The notes under the pieces: generated by a model
The model's input: only the letters and a program-made list of their open reading frames with translations
Databases searched by the model: none
What the model was told of the DNA's origin: nothing
Position numbers and translations under genes: made by a program
Shown here: positions 24,606-35,909 of the stretch, piece after piece
Layout: every line of letters starts with the position of its first letter
How positions within the stretch are numbered: position 1 is the first letter of the stretch
Assembly: GCA_020073285.1 (NCBI GenBank)
Contig: JAIQFM010000007.1
Coordinates: forward strand, 1-46,307
Length of the DNA stretch: 46,307 nucleotides
Source: Terriglobia bacterium
Lineage (GTDB): Bacteria > Acidobacteriota > Terriglobia > Terriglobales > Acidobacteriaceae
Reading direction: 5' to 3'

Positions 24606-26177
24606 ATGTCTGATTTGCTGGCAACTAAACCGCTGGACATGATCCTGACCGAGGCGGGGGAAACGGGCGAGCACGCGCTGAAGCGCGCCCTCGGCCCGGT
24701 TAACCTGATCACTCTCGGCATCGGCGCCATTATCGGCGCGGGAATTTTTGTGCTCACCGGCGCCGCCGCCGCGCAGTACGCCGGCCCGGCGATCGTCCTG
24801 TCGTTCATCCTGGCGGGAATTGCGTGCGCCTTCGCCGGCCTGTGCTACTCGGAATTTGCCTCGCTGATCCCGATCGCCGGTTCCGCCTACACCTACGGCT
24901 ACGCCACCCTGGGCGAGATCTTTGCCTGGATCATCGGCTGGGACTTGATCCTGGAGTACGCCTTCGGCGCAGCCACCGTAGCGTCCGGCTGGAGCGGCTA
25001 CGTCAACAGCCTGCTGCAGGACTGGGGCATCCACCTTCCCCCGTCGCTGACCGCCACTCCCGGTACAGAAATGGTGCTCTACCACAGCCGCTGGGAGCGA
25101 CTGGCGACCGTCCAGCCGGTACTGGACAAGGCGGGTGTAGCCTCCGGCTCCTTGCCACATATCACCGGGAGCTTCAACCTGGTGGCGTTCGTAGGGATCT
25201 GCCTGGTGACGCTGATCCTGGTGATCGGCATCCAGGAATCGGCGAACTTCAACTCGGCGGTCGTGATCATTAAGGTTTCGATCGTGCTGGTGTTTATCGG
25301 CATCGCCGCCGCCTTCGTCATGAAACATCCGTCGGTGGCGACCGCCAACTGGCATCCGTTCGTTCCGCCCAATACCGGCAAGTTCGGGCAATATGGCTGG
25401 TCGGGGGTGGCGCGCGGCGCGGCCGTGATCTTCTTCGCCTATATCGGATTCGACGCCGTATCCACCGCCGCGCAAGAGGCCAAACAGCCGCAGCGCGACA
25501 TGCCCATCGGCATTCTCGGCTCGCTGGTGATCTGCACCATCCTCTACATCCTGGTTTCCGGGTTGTTGACCGGCGTGGTTCCCTATACTGCCCTGAACGT
25601 GCCCGATCCGGTGGCGGTGGGAATCGACGCCACAGGCGTGCGCTGGGGCTCGGTGCTGGTGAAGCTGGGCGCGATCGCCGGACTCGGCTCGGTCATGCTG
25701 GTGATGTTGCTCGGGCAATCGCGCGTGTTCTTCTCCATGTCGCGTGACGGTCTGCTGCCCGAATGGGCGGGCCGCGTTCACCCACGCTTCCGCACGCCCT
25801 ACATTTCGTCCATCACGGTAGGAATTTTCGTGGCGATCTTCGCCTCGCTAATCCCGATCGGGATTCTCGGCGAACTGGTTTCCATCGGCACGCTGCTGGC
25901 CTTCGTCATCGTCTGTGCCGGTGTCTGGCTCATGCGCCGCAGGCGGCCCGAGATCCATCGGCCATTCAAGACGCCTTGGGTGCCGTTCACGCCCATCATG
26001 GGGATCGTCGTTTCCGGCCTGATGATGGTCAGTTTGCCCGGGGACACCTGGCTCCGTCTGGTGATCTGGCTGGTGATCGGCATGGCCGTGTACTTCTTCT
26101 ACGGTCGCCATCACAGCCGCGTGCAGATGGCGAGGCGCAAGCCTGTCAGCAAACCGCCGACGGTGATGGCCGACTGA
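24606..26177 (+). CDS. APC-family cationic amino acid transporter-like permease
   Basis: Second APC permease, 523 residues, more like the bacterial CAT (cationic amino acid transporter)/YfnA group than its neighbour. Key features: GIGAIIGAGIFVLTG in helix 1, CYSEFASLIPIAGSAYTYGYATLGE in helices 2-3, and FFAYIGFDAVSTAAQEAKQPQRDMPIGI in helix 6-7. There are about twelve to fourteen membrane segments and a cytoplasmic C-terminal tail rich in Arg/Lys. ATG 24606 follows AAGGAG at 13 bases, a longish gap. It is not a recent duplicate of the preceding permease, since their sequences differ throughout. A terminator follows. Confidence 0.9.
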   Translation: MSDLLATKPLDMILTEAGETGEHALKRALGPVNLITLGIGAIIGAGIFVLTGAAAAQYAGPAIVLSFILAGIACAFAGLCYSEFASLIPIAGSAYTYGYATLGEIFAWIIGWDLILEYAFGAATVASGWSGYVNSLLQDWGIHLPPSLTATPGTEMVLYHSRWERLATVQPVLDKAGVASGSLPHITGSFNLVAFVGICLVTLILVIGIQESANFNSAVVIIKVSIVLVFIGIAAAFVMKHPSVATANWHPFVPPNTGKFGQYGWSGVARGAAVIFFAYIGFDAVSTAAQEAKQPQRDMPIGILGSLVICTILYILVSGLLTGVVPYTALNVPDPVAVGIDATGVRWGSVLVKLGAIAGLGSVMLVMLLGQSRVFFSMSRDGLLPEWAGRVHPRFRTPYISSITVGIFVAIFASLIPIGILGELVSIGTLLAFVIVCAGVWLMRRRRPEIHRPFKTPWVPFTPIMGIVVSGLMMVSLPGDTWLRLVIWLVIGMAVYFFYGRHHSRVQMARRKPVSKPPTVMAD

Positions 26178-26204
26178 GCTTGTTCACCCATCGGTTGCAA
26201 CCAG

Positions 26205-26230
26205 CCCCTCGTGATTGCGAGGGGTTTGTT
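26205..26230 (+). terminator. Rho-independent terminator after permease genes
   Basis: 7-bp perfect stem CCCCTCG / CGAGGGG with a 6-base loop, followed by TTTGTTGT. Confidence 0.8.
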
Positions 26231-26232
26231 GT

Positions 26233-26322
26233 CGATTGCCGAATTGCGGAATTGAAAATTGCCGAATTGAAGCGAAACGAAATTTCCGCAATTCTGCAGT
26301 TCGGCAATTCCACAGTTTGTTC
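26233..26322. repeat. AATTGC-word fold-back repeat
   Basis: Degenerate 7-8 base words (CCGAATT, GCGGAATT, GAAAATT, GCCGAATT) on the left and the complementary words (CCGCAATT, CAGTTCGGCAATTCC) on the right form a loose hairpin between the terminator and the channel gene. Confidence 0.65.
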
Positions 26323-26345
26323 TACACTCAGCAGCCGCACCCAAC

Positions 26346-27344
26346 ATGAAAGCGATTCGCAATCTGAAGCTGGTGGCGCTGGCGCTGCTCGTGCTGTTCT
26401 TGCTGGGCACGATCGGCTTCCACCTGATCGAGGGCTGGCCGTGGTTCGACAGCTTCTACATGGTGCTGATCACGGTCACCACCATCGGCTACACCGAAGT
26501 CCATCCCCTGTCGCATGCCGGCCAGATCTACAACGTTTTCGTGATCATCGTCGGCGTCGGGCTGGTGTTCTTAATGATCGGAGTGCTGGCGCAGGCTTTG
26601 TTAGAATTCGAGCTCGCGCAGTTCTTCGGAAGGCGGCGCATGGAACGCGAGATCGACCGCCTGGACGGTCACTTCATTGTCTGCGGCGCCGGACGCGTTG
26701 GGCGCAGCACGGCGCGCGAGTTGGCACGCGAGCCGGTGCCGTTCGTGATCATCGAAAGTGCCGCCGTCAAGATGGAACGATTGCCGCCGGAGTGGCTGGT
26801 GATCCGGGGCGACGCTACCCAGGAGGCAGCGCTTCGCCAGGCGCATATCGAGCGGGCTCACGGGCTGGTGGCGGCCACCACCACCGACGCCACTAACATC
26901 TACATCGTGCTTACGGCACGCGGGCTGAACCCGAAGCTGAAGATCATCGCGCGCGCCAGCGAGGAAGACGCCGAGAAGCACCTGAAGACCGCGGGCGCCG
27001 ACTCCGTGATCTCGCCGTACCACTTCGCCGGACACAGGATCGCGCAATCTTTCCTGCGGCCGCATGTGCTCGATTTCATTGACTCGGCCACGGTACGGAT
27101 TGGCGTGGACCTGGAGATCGCCGAGATCGAGGTGCGCCACGGCTCGCGCTATGTCGGCCAGACTTTCCGCTCTTCCGAGATGCGCCACGATACGGGCATC
27201 ATCGTGCTGGCGATCAAACGCAACGACTCCATGCGCTTCAATCCCGCCCCCGACGAGCGCATTGAGGCGGGCGATACGCTGATCGCCATGGGCGAAGCGG
27301 CGGGATTGCGCAAGCTGGAAGAAGTGGCGGGAATCAATGCATAG
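26346..27344 (+). CDS. Two-TM potassium channel with RCK (TrkA-N/TrkA-C) domains
   Basis: MthK/Kch-like channel subunit, 332 residues. TM1 is at about 8-28, the pore loop at about 34-52 and TM2 at about 58-80. They are followed by a Rossmann RCK/TrkA-N domain from about 108 (HFIVCGAGRVGRS, with E137 at the end of beta-2 suggesting NAD(H)-type binding) and a TrkA-C domain at about 238-325 (DTLIAMG at the end). The selectivity filter is T46-I47-G48-Y49-T50-E51, so the second filter glycine of TVGYG/TIGYG is replaced by threonine. Other residues around it are channel-like. It appears to be a lone gene behind a repeat-filled spacer. Confidence 0.9.
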   Translation: MKAIRNLKLVALALLVLFLLGTIGFHLIEGWPWFDSFYMVLITVTTIGYTEVHPLSHAGQIYNVFVIIVGVGLVFLMIGVLAQALLEFELAQFFGRRRMEREIDRLDGHFIVCGAGRVGRSTARELAREPVPFVIIESAAVKMERLPPEWLVIRGDATQEAALRQAHIERAHGLVAATTTDATNIYIVLTARGLNPKLKIIARASEEDAEKHLKTAGADSVISPYHFAGHRIAQSFLRPHVLDFIDSATVRIGVDLEIAEIEVRHGSRYVGQTFRSSEMRHDTGIIVLAIKRNDSMRFNPAPDERIEAGDTLIAMGEAAGLRKLEEVAGINA

Positions 27345-27541
27345 CCGCGGATCAACGCAGAGGAACGCTGATTCAGGAATGCACTCACCACGGAGGCACG
27401 GAGACACGGAAGGATGTTATTTAGAATTGTCATTCCGAGCGCAGCGAGGAATCTGCCGTTGCTGAAACTGAAACTCTTAGCGATCTGCGTTTATCCGCGG
27501 CGATGTTGTTCCTCCGTGCCTCTGTGTCTCCGTGGTGGGAA
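27345..27541. repeat. Interleaved inverted repeats between channel gene and nnr
   Basis: About 197 bases carrying A (CCGCGGATCAACGCAGA, from about 27346), B (ACCACGGAGGCACGG, about 27387), a common-looking phrase TCATTCCGAGCGCAGCGAGG (about 27431), a GAAACTGAAACT word pair, then A' (TCTGCGTTTATCCGCGG, about 27484) and B' (CCTCTGTGTCTCCGTGGT, about 27518). The order A-B-A'-B' is interleaved rather than nested. Similar B words occur again at about 29150. No gene is supported here. Confidence 0.75.
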
Positions 27542-27545
27542 CTAG

Positions 27546-29147
27546 ATGAAAGTCACGACTACCGAGGAAATGCGCCAGATTGACCGCCTCACCAGCGAGC
27601 GCTACGGCGTGCCGTCGCTGACGCTGATGGAGAACGCGGGAACCCACGTGGCGGAGTACGTGCTGCGGCGCTATGCGCGCGCGGAGCGAATCTGCGTGGT
27701 TTGCGGAAAAGGGAACAACGGCGGCGACGGCTTCGTGGCGGCCCGCAAGCTGCACGAGGTTGGAAAAAAGGTAGACGTCCTTCTGTTGGGGAGTCCTGCG
27801 GAGGTGAAGGGCGACGCGGCGGCAATGCTAGAGAAGCTGCCGATTGCGCCGGTCACGATCGCCAGCGAAGAAGAATTGATGAGCGGTGAACCTTCACCCG
27901 CAAGCGCGTTGCGCGATGCCGATCTCATCCTGGATGCGATTCTCGGGACTGGCTTCAAGCCGCCGGTTTCCGGGCTGATCGCGAGCGCGATTGAGCTGAT
28001 GAATTCACTTCCGCTTCCGGTGTTCGCGGTGGACATTCCTTCCGGCGCCGGCGCCGATGCGTTCGCTCCCGAGCCGCACCTGCGCTGCCGCGCCGACGCC
28101 ATCGTTACCTTCACCGCGCCCCGTCCGGCACACGTGTTTGCCGATCTGACGCGAGGGGAAATCGTGGTCGGGCAGATCGGCTCGCCGCGGGAGGCGATTC
28201 AGTCCGCGCTGAGCCTGGATGTCATCGCGTGGCCCGACATTGGGTCCTGTTTTGCCCTGCGCGCGCCCGAGACGAACAAGGGCAACTTCGGACATGTGCT
28301 GACCATCGGGGGCTCGCTGGGAAAATCCGGCGCGGCGGCCATGGTCGGCATGGCAGCCCTGCGCGCAGGAGCGGGGCTTTCCACGGTGGCGACACCGCGG
28401 TCGGTGCTGGCGATGGTTGCCGGTTTCGCCGCCGAGTTGATGACCGAGCCTTTGGCGGAAACCGAGGCGGGTTCAATCTCACTCGCGGCGGTGGAATATG
28501 GACGGCTGGATTCGATGGTGGAAGGCAAGACCGTCCTCGCCCTCGGACCGGGAATTTCGCGGCAGGCGGACACCGTGCAATTCATCCGCGCCATCGTGGA
28601 CAAATACCCGCAGCCGCTGGTGCTTGACGCCGACGGGTTGAACGCCTTCGAGGGCTGCGCGGAGAGGTTGGATGGGAGCAAGCGCCCGTTGGTGCTGACG
28701 CCCCATCCCGGCGAAATGGCGCGCCTGACCGGACTTTCCGCCAAGCTGGTTCAGCAGGACCGCATCGGTGTGGCGCGTTCCTTTGCGCGCGATCATCACT
28801 GCGTCGTAGCGCTCAAAGGACATCGCACCCTGATCGCCGAGCCGGATGGTCACGTGTGGGTCAACATGACGGGCAATCCCGGCATGGCGACCGGAGGCAC
28901 CGGTGACGTGCTCACCGGCTTGATCGCGGGCATGATGGCGCAGTTCCCGCATGACCTGGTGCGAGCGGTATGCGCGGCGGTCTGGCTGCACGGGTACGCG
29001 GGGGATCGCGCCGCTCGAGTTTGGTCGGAGCAGTGGCTGACCGCAACCGACATCCTGAACACGGCCATCGTTGACGCAGTCACCAAAGACTGGCTGGAGC
29101 GCGATCCCTTTGTCGCCATCCAGCATGGCGGCGGCCGGCAGAGTTGA
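27546..29147 (+). CDS. nnr: Bifunctional NAD(P)H-hydrate epimerase / ADP-dependent dehydratase
   Basis: Repairs damaged hydrated NADH and NADPH. The N-terminal half (about 1-215, YjeF_N) is the epimerase with GKGNNGGDGF at about 54-63 (G56-N-N-G-G-D-G62) and AVDIPSG at about 158-164. The C-terminal half (about 235-510, YjeF_C, ribokinase-like) is the dehydratase with VLTIGGSLGKSGAA, LDADGLNAF, LTPHPGEMARL and the phosphate-binding GTGDVLTG (G451-D454). The 533 residues are typical of the fused form. tsaE follows after 108 bases, a very common bacterial neighbour. Confidence 0.95.
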   Translation: MKVTTTEEMRQIDRLTSERYGVPSLTLMENAGTHVAEYVLRRYARAERICVVCGKGNNGGDGFVAARKLHEVGKKVDVLLLGSPAEVKGDAAAMLEKLPIAPVTIASEEELMSGEPSPASALRDADLILDAILGTGFKPPVSGLIASAIELMNSLPLPVFAVDIPSGAGADAFAPEPHLRCRADAIVTFTAPRPAHVFADLTRGEIVVGQIGSPREAIQSALSLDVIAWPDIGSCFALRAPETNKGNFGHVLTIGGSLGKSGAAAMVGMAALRAGAGLSTVATPRSVLAMVAGFAAELMTEPLAETEAGSISLAAVEYGRLDSMVEGKTVLALGPGISRQADTVQFIRAIVDKYPQPLVLDADGLNAFEGCAERLDGSKRPLVLTPHPGEMARLTGLSAKLVQQDRIGVARSFARDHHCVVALKGHRTLIAEPDGHVWVNMTGNPGMATGGTGDVLTGLIAGMMAQFPHDLVRAVCAAVWLHGYAGDRAARVWSEQWLTATDILNTAIVDAVTKDWLERDPFVAIQHGGGRQS

Positions 29148-29149
29148 GT

Positions 29150-29240
29150 CACCACGGAGGCACGGAGAAAGTCAGAATTCAGAATTAAGAAGTCAGAATC
29201 CAGAATGTCGTTATGCGATTCATCTTAATTTCTTACTTCT
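29150..29240. repeat. TCAGAAT heptamer array with inverted TTCTTAC words
   Basis: After a CACCACGGAGGCACGGAG word come TCAGAAT, TCAGAAT, TAAGAAG, TCAGAAT, CCAGAAT. After a short gap, the complementary-type words TTCTTAC, TTCTTAC, TTCTGCA follow up to the tsaE start region. Confidence 0.65.
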
Positions 29241-29255
29241 TACTTCTGCATTCCC

Positions 29256-29687
29256 ATGGCAACCGGCGAATTCACCACCCACTCCCCGGAAGAGACCATC
29301 CAGTTGGGGCATCAGCTTGCGCGCGAGTTGAAGCCGCCACAACTGGTCGTGCTGCGCGGCGAGCTGGGCACGGGGAAAACCACGCTGGTAAAGGGAATCG
29401 CCGAAGGCTTCCAGGCAGCGTCGCAGGACGACGTCACCAGCCCGACCTTCACGCTGATTCACGAATATCGTGGCCCGTCGGTCAACGTGTTTCACATTGA
29501 CCTCTACCGCATCGACACCGATCGTGAACTGGAGACCCTGGGCATTGACGATCTGTATGGCGATTCCAACGTCCTGCTGATTGAGTGGGGAGAAAAGTTC
29601 GCGCGCTTCGAACGCGAGCGGCACGTCGAGATTCGATTCCGGCGGTTGGGGGAGAACGAGCGGCGCATCCGGGTCAGCGGCCTGTAG
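29256..29687 (+). CDS. tsaE: tRNA threonylcarbamoyladenosine biosynthesis ATPase TsaE
   Basis: P-loop ATPase that drives the TsaB-TsaD complex in formation of t6A37 on ANN-decoding tRNAs. It has 143 residues, a standard length. Walker A is G35-ELGTGKTT43; the DDVTSPTFTLIHEY block (about 59-72), HIDLYRI (about 80-86) and LLIEWGEKF (about 108-116) are all diagnostic. ATG 29256 gives the N-terminus MATGEFTTHSPEETIQLG; an upstream in-frame stretch falls in repeat sequence and is not credible. Confidence 0.95.
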   Translation: MATGEFTTHSPEETIQLGHQLARELKPPQLVVLRGELGTGKTTLVKGIAEGFQAASQDDVTSPTFTLIHEYRGPSVNVFHIDLYRIDTDRELETLGIDDLYGDSNVLLIEWGEKFARFERERHVEIRFRRLGENERRIRVSGL

Positions 29688-29802
29688 CGTGCTGAATCAG
29701 GCGCAGGCAGTACCTGGGGATCTGGTACTCGTGCGCCATGGCTACCCCGATGGCCAGGGCAAAGACGGCGAACAAGATCAAACGCTCGCGACGGCTGCGC
29801 AT
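29674..29802 (-). CDS. Possible small membrane or secreted protein (42 aa)
   Basis: Short frame, convergent with tsaE and overlapping its 3' end by 14 bases. It begins MRSRRERLILFAVFALAIGVAMAHE, which has the form of an N-terminal signal or membrane helix (basic start, hydrophobic core, AMA-HE cleavage-like site). A short tail with one cysteine follows. No clear ribosome-binding site precedes the ATG at 29802. It lies downstream of fabI on the same strand. The hydrophobic pattern is suggestive, but the length is too short to exclude chance. Confidence 0.25.
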   Translation of the reverse strand: MRSRRERLILFAVFALAIGVAMAHEYQIPRYCLRLIQHATGR

Positions 29803-29881
29803 GTTACAAGGATAGTTGAGCAATCGGACAATTGTGCATAGTAATTTGTGCCGCGATCTCTTCCTTTACCCGATTACTCGA

Positions 29882-30652
29882 TCAGAACCCCATGATGTTG
29901 TAGCCGCAGTCCACGTACAAGACCTCGCCGGTCACGGCAGTACTGAGGTCAGATGCCAGGAACAGCGCTGCCTTGCCGACCTCTTCGGCTTCGACGTTGC
30001 GTTGCAGCGGCGCGCGCTCGACGTGGCCTTTCAGCATGTCACTGAATCCGGCAATGCCGCGCGCGGCCAGCGTTTTGATGGGCCCTGCTGAGATGGCGTT
30101 GACGCGGATCTTCTGCTTGCCGAGATCGTATGCAAGATAGCGGACAGTGGCCTCTAGAGCGGCTTTCGCCACACCCATGACGTTATACTTGGGCACAACC
30201 TTCTCCGCGCCGTAGTAGGTGAGAGTGACGATGCTGCCGCCATCTGTCATGAGCGGGGCGGCGGCGCGCGCCAGCGCGATCAGCGAATAAACGCTGACGT
30301 CGTGCGCGATGCGGAAGCCTTCACGCGATGTTTCGACAAAAGGCCGGCTGAGTTCGGCGGCAGGCGCAAAGGCGATGCTGTGGACGAGGACGTCGAGCTT
30401 GCCATAGCGCTCCTGCAATCGCTCGAAGAGACGTGTGACCTCGGCGTCGTTGGAAACATCGCACTGGAAGCCCTCGGTCCCGGGGAGCGACTCGACCAGG
30501 TCCTTGGCTTCAAGCGCAAGCCGCTCGTTCTGATAGGTGAGGGCCAGGCGCGCGCCGGCCGCGTGCAGTTGTTGCGCGATGGCCCAAGCGATGCTGCGCT
30601 TGTTGGCGACTCCGAAGACGACTGCGGTACGTCCTTCGAGCAGAGCTGTCAT
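29882..30652 (-). CDS. fabI: Enoyl-[acyl-carrier-protein] reductase (NADH), FabI
   Basis: Short-chain dehydrogenase-type enoyl-ACP reductase that completes each fatty-acid elongation cycle; target of triclosan-type inhibitors. The start is ATG 30652 ([23 protein letters not shown]); the longer frame upstream covers a heptamer-repeat spacer. The cofactor motif is G14-VANKRSIAW, the catalytic set is Y146, Y156 and K163 (YNVMGVAK), and the substrate-binding loop [14 protein letters not shown] follows. The 256 residues match the family. It follows the MFS gene on the same strand with an 85-base gap. Confidence 0.95.
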   Translation of the reverse strand: MTALLEGRTAVVFGVANKRSIAWAIAQQLHAAGARLALTYQNERLALEAKDLVESLPGTEGFQCDVSNDAEVTRLFERLQERYGKLDVLVHSIAFAPAAELSRPFVETSREGFRIAHDVSVYSLIALARAAAPLMTDGGSIVTLTYYGAEKVVPKYNVMGVAKAALEATVRYLAYDLGKQKIRVNAISAGPIKTLAARGIAGFSDMLKGHVERAPLQRNVEAEEVGKAALFLASDLSTAVTGEVLYVDCGYNIMGF

Positions 30653-30660
30653 AAAACCGT

Positions 30661-30688
30661 CGTTGGTCGTTAGTCGTTGGCCGGTCGA
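30661..30688. repeat. Heptamer array (CGTTGGT-type) upstream of fabI
   Basis: Four consecutive 7-base words CGTTGGT, CGTTAGT, CGTTGGC, CGGTCGA in the spacer between the MFS gene and fabI, immediately before the fabI start. Confidence 0.55.
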
Positions 30689-30737
30689 TCGTGAAACCGA
30701 AGAGAATAACAGGTGAGCACGTCGCTGGTCGATGGCG

Positions 30738-31991
30738 CTACTCGGCCACGGCGGCCGCAGCTTCGGTTGCGCCGCTGGTCGCCGGCACCGGGCACACCGA
30801 GGCGACAAACGCCAGCACGTACACCGTTCCCAGCAGCGCGAACCCCGCGGTTAACGACACGCGGTGCGCAATGACTCCGGCTGACAAGGCAAGAATGATC
30901 TGCAAGCCGGTGCCGGCAAAATAGAACGAGTTTTGTACGCGTCCCATGAAGTGCTTGGGAACCAGGTGCATCATGCTGCTGGAAATCGAGATGCCACCCA
31001 CGCCGCGCGCCGATCCCATGGTCATGAAAATTAGTACCGCGATCGGCACCAGCCGCGAATAGGGAATGACGAAGGCGCCGACGGCGAGCACCGCCATGGC
31101 GATCTGCAGCCCGCGCCGCGCTCCGATGCCGCGGATCAGCACTGGCACATACAGCGCGCTGAGGAATGCGCCCAGGCCCCATCCCCCGTAAATCCATCCG
31201 AAGCCGGTAGCGCCGGCGTGCAGGATGCGGTCGCTCAGCGGCGCCATGACCACCGTGGTTGACATCATCGCGCCCAGATACAACGACCAGCTTGAGCCCA
31301 GCAGCAGCACGTCGCGTCGGGGGCGCAGATAGCGGACGCCCTCGCGCATCTCATGCAGGTAGCGCGCCAGCGCTCCCTCCGCAGCAGGTGGCGCCGCGTC
31401 AGCCGGGCGGACGAGGTGGCGTCCCTTGCGTACTCCGAAATAGCAAGCCAGCGAAACCAGGTAAGTGCAGAAATCAATCAGCAGCACACCGCCGAGGTGG
31501 ATGTGGTTGTAGACGAATCCGACCACCGCGCCGGAGAGCAGGAATCCGCCCTGGATGCCGGCCATCAGGAAGGTATTCGAGTGCACGTAGTGCTCTGGCG
31601 GCGTCAGTTCCTGGATGAGCGCGTTGATGGTCGGCCAGAACATCCAGAAGCCGAGTTGGACGAGCGTGTTCATGACGTACAGGTGCCAGACCTGCACCCG
31701 TCCGGTGAGCGCGAGAAAGGCGACGGTGAGGATGATGAGGGCGCGTGCCGCGTCGAGCAGCATCACCAGGTGGCGGCGGTCCTCGCGATCGATGATCACG
31801 CCGCTGAAGGGAAGCATCAGCATGGAGGGAATGGTCTGCAGCACGACCAGCATGCCGAGCGCGACCTCAGAATGCGTCGCCTGCAACACGAACCACATCA
31901 CCGCGGCGGAATTCATCCCGCTGCCCATCATGGATATCACGTTGGCCGTGAAGACCAGCCGCAGCGGCCGGATTCTCAGGATGGAGCGCAT
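30738..31991 (-). CDS. Major facilitator superfamily transporter
   Basis: 417-residue polytopic transporter with about twelve membrane helices in two halves separated by a cytoplasmic loop (about 190-220). The N-terminal part ([30 protein letters not shown]) and the loop 2-3 motif [22 protein letters not shown] are typical of the MFS_3 / enterobactin-exporter-like (EntS) and macrolide-efflux-like group. The substrate is not predictable. It is transcribed toward fabI and divergently from secA; the start ATG 31991 is natural. Confidence 0.88.
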   Translation of the reverse strand: MRSILRIRPLRLVFTANVISMMGSGMNSAAVMWFVLQATHSEVALGMLVVLQTIPSMLMLPFSGVIIDREDRRHLVMLLDAARALIILTVAFLALTGRVQVWHLYVMNTLVQLGFWMFWPTINALIQELTPPEHYVHSNTFLMAGIQGGFLLSGAVVGFVYNHIHLGGVLLIDFCTYLVSLACYFGVRKGRHLVRPADAAPPAAEGALARYLHEMREGVRYLRPRRDVLLLGSSWSLYLGAMMSTTVVMAPLSDRILHAGATGFGWIYGGWGLGAFLSALYVPVLIRGIGARRGLQIAMAVLAVGAFVIPYSRLVPIAVLIFMTMGSARGVGGISISSSMMHLVPKHFMGRVQNSFYFAGTGLQIILALSAGVIAHRVSLTAGFALLGTVYVLAFVASVCPVPATSGATEAAAAVAE

Positions 31992-32045
31992 GGGCGGTGA
32001 GATGTGCAGAGTAGCGCAGAATCAGGCGGTCGTCGACCAGGAGAG

Positions 32046-32190
32046 GAGACAGGAGTCGGGAGTCAGCTCTTGCAACATCAGTGGAGTGGACCCCAATTTT
32101 GAGACAACCAGTTAAGCCCCAATTCTTAGCGAATGGGGTGAACCTGACTCCTGACCCCTGACTCCTGACTCCTGATTTCTGACGACTGGT
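32046..32190. repeat. TGACTCC heptamer fold-back between MFS gene and secA
   Basis: The left part has GACAGGAGTCGGGAGTCAG words; the right part has TGACTCC, TGACCCC, TGACTCC, TGACTCC, TGATTTC in 7-base steps, complementary to the left. The core between them reads GGACCCCAATTTTGAGACAA and then CCCCAATTCTTAGCGAATGGGG. It resembles the style of IS3-family ends, but no transposase is present. Confidence 0.65.
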
Positions 32191-32284
32191 TCCTCGCCCA
32201 AGCTGCCGCATCTATATATGTTAGCCTTTACAAGAGAACTGCTCCGGCCGTTATCCCGCCGGGCGAGCATGGATTCGGACGACC

Positions 32285-35200
<2,916 letters not shown>

Positions 35201-35235
35201 AGCAGTTTCGAGTTGCAGTGTCAGTTTCAGAAAAA

Positions 35236-35288
35236 TCCACCCTTCGACTACGCTCAGGGCAGGCTCCCGGGCGAAACGGTGGCCCACC
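35236..35288. repeat. Repeat element, left copy flanking accessory cassette
   Basis: Contains CACCCTTCGACTACGCTCAGG, then GCAGGCTCCCGGGCGAAAC and GTGGCCCACCC. The reverse complement of the same sequence, with few changes, occurs at 37756-37806. It lies 35 bases after secA, following GTTTCGA/CAGTTTCAG words at 35203-35234. Confidence 0.8.
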
Positions 35289-35317
35289 CGATCCAAATTA
35301 TCTTAGGTGGCCGTGCA

Positions 35318-35809
35318 TCATTTCATGCAAGACATTCTCTTCAGTAACTGCTCTCGCGTAAGCTTCTGGTCGGTCTTCAGACCGCGCGCAGAGTCAAAGA
35401 CCCACTGCTGCTGACTGGAGTCGGATAGGTTTTTCGGTACGAAACGCAACTTCACAGCCGTTTGCTTGTACATCAGAGTCCGAATGACGGTGGGCTTGCC
35501 GGTCCTATTCACGGGGGCTGTCTTGTCAGAGTCCGGCTTGCCGCAGTTCGCTACAGCACGCGCCACATCGTCCTGCGGTATGACCGGCCTTTGCGGCTGC
35601 TCCTGTTTCGGCGCAGGAGTGGGCAATCGGAAATCTGGAGACCTGACGACTGCTCCTATTAGGACAATCACTCCCAGCGCCGCTACAACCGTCACTGTGG
35701 ACGCCAGTGACGGCTTCAACGACTGTCGTTCAGCAGGGATGCTGCCGCACTGGTCACAATATCCCGCGTAGTTGTCGAGCTGCTTGCCACAGACGGCACA
35801 GGTGCTCAT
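35318..35809 (-). CDS. Zinc-ribbon membrane-anchored hypothetical protein
   Basis: 163 residues. An N-terminal zinc ribbon (C4-x2-C7 and C18-x2-C21, MSTCAVCGKQL and YCDQCGS) is followed by a single membrane helix (about 37-55) and a presumed extracytoplasmic domain with two cysteines. This layout is common in proteins whose ribbon stays in the cytoplasm. I do not recognise the C-terminal domain. It is transcribed divergently from the DUF4236 gene with a 100-base gap. A role with its two neighbours is suggested only by the shared flanking repeats. Confidence 0.72.
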   Translation of the reverse strand: MSTCAVCGKQLDNYAGYCDQCGSIPAERQSLKPSLASTVTVVAALGVIVLIGAVVRSPDFRLPTPAPKQEQPQRPVIPQDDVARAVANCGKPDSDKTAPVNRTGKPTVIRTLMYKQTAVKLRFVPKNLSDSSQQQWVFDSARGLKTDQKLTREQLLKRMSCMK

Positions 35810-35909
35810 GGGGTGTTCGAGCCCCGAATCCTACCACAGAACTTTCCGTCCTAGCGGTGACCACTGCGGCTGCGATACACTCCATACTTCTCCCCCTTCA
35901 GAGGCGCGC

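Noticed and set aside
32090-32150. Possible IS3-family terminal remnant (GGACCCCAATTTTGAGACAA)
   Set aside because: Resemblance is only stylistic, with no matching second end, transposase fragment or target duplication; kept as part of the heptamer fold-back repeat.
32195-32225. secA promoter with TATATA -10
   Set aside because: No acceptable -35 at 16-18 bases; mentioned only within the secA entry.
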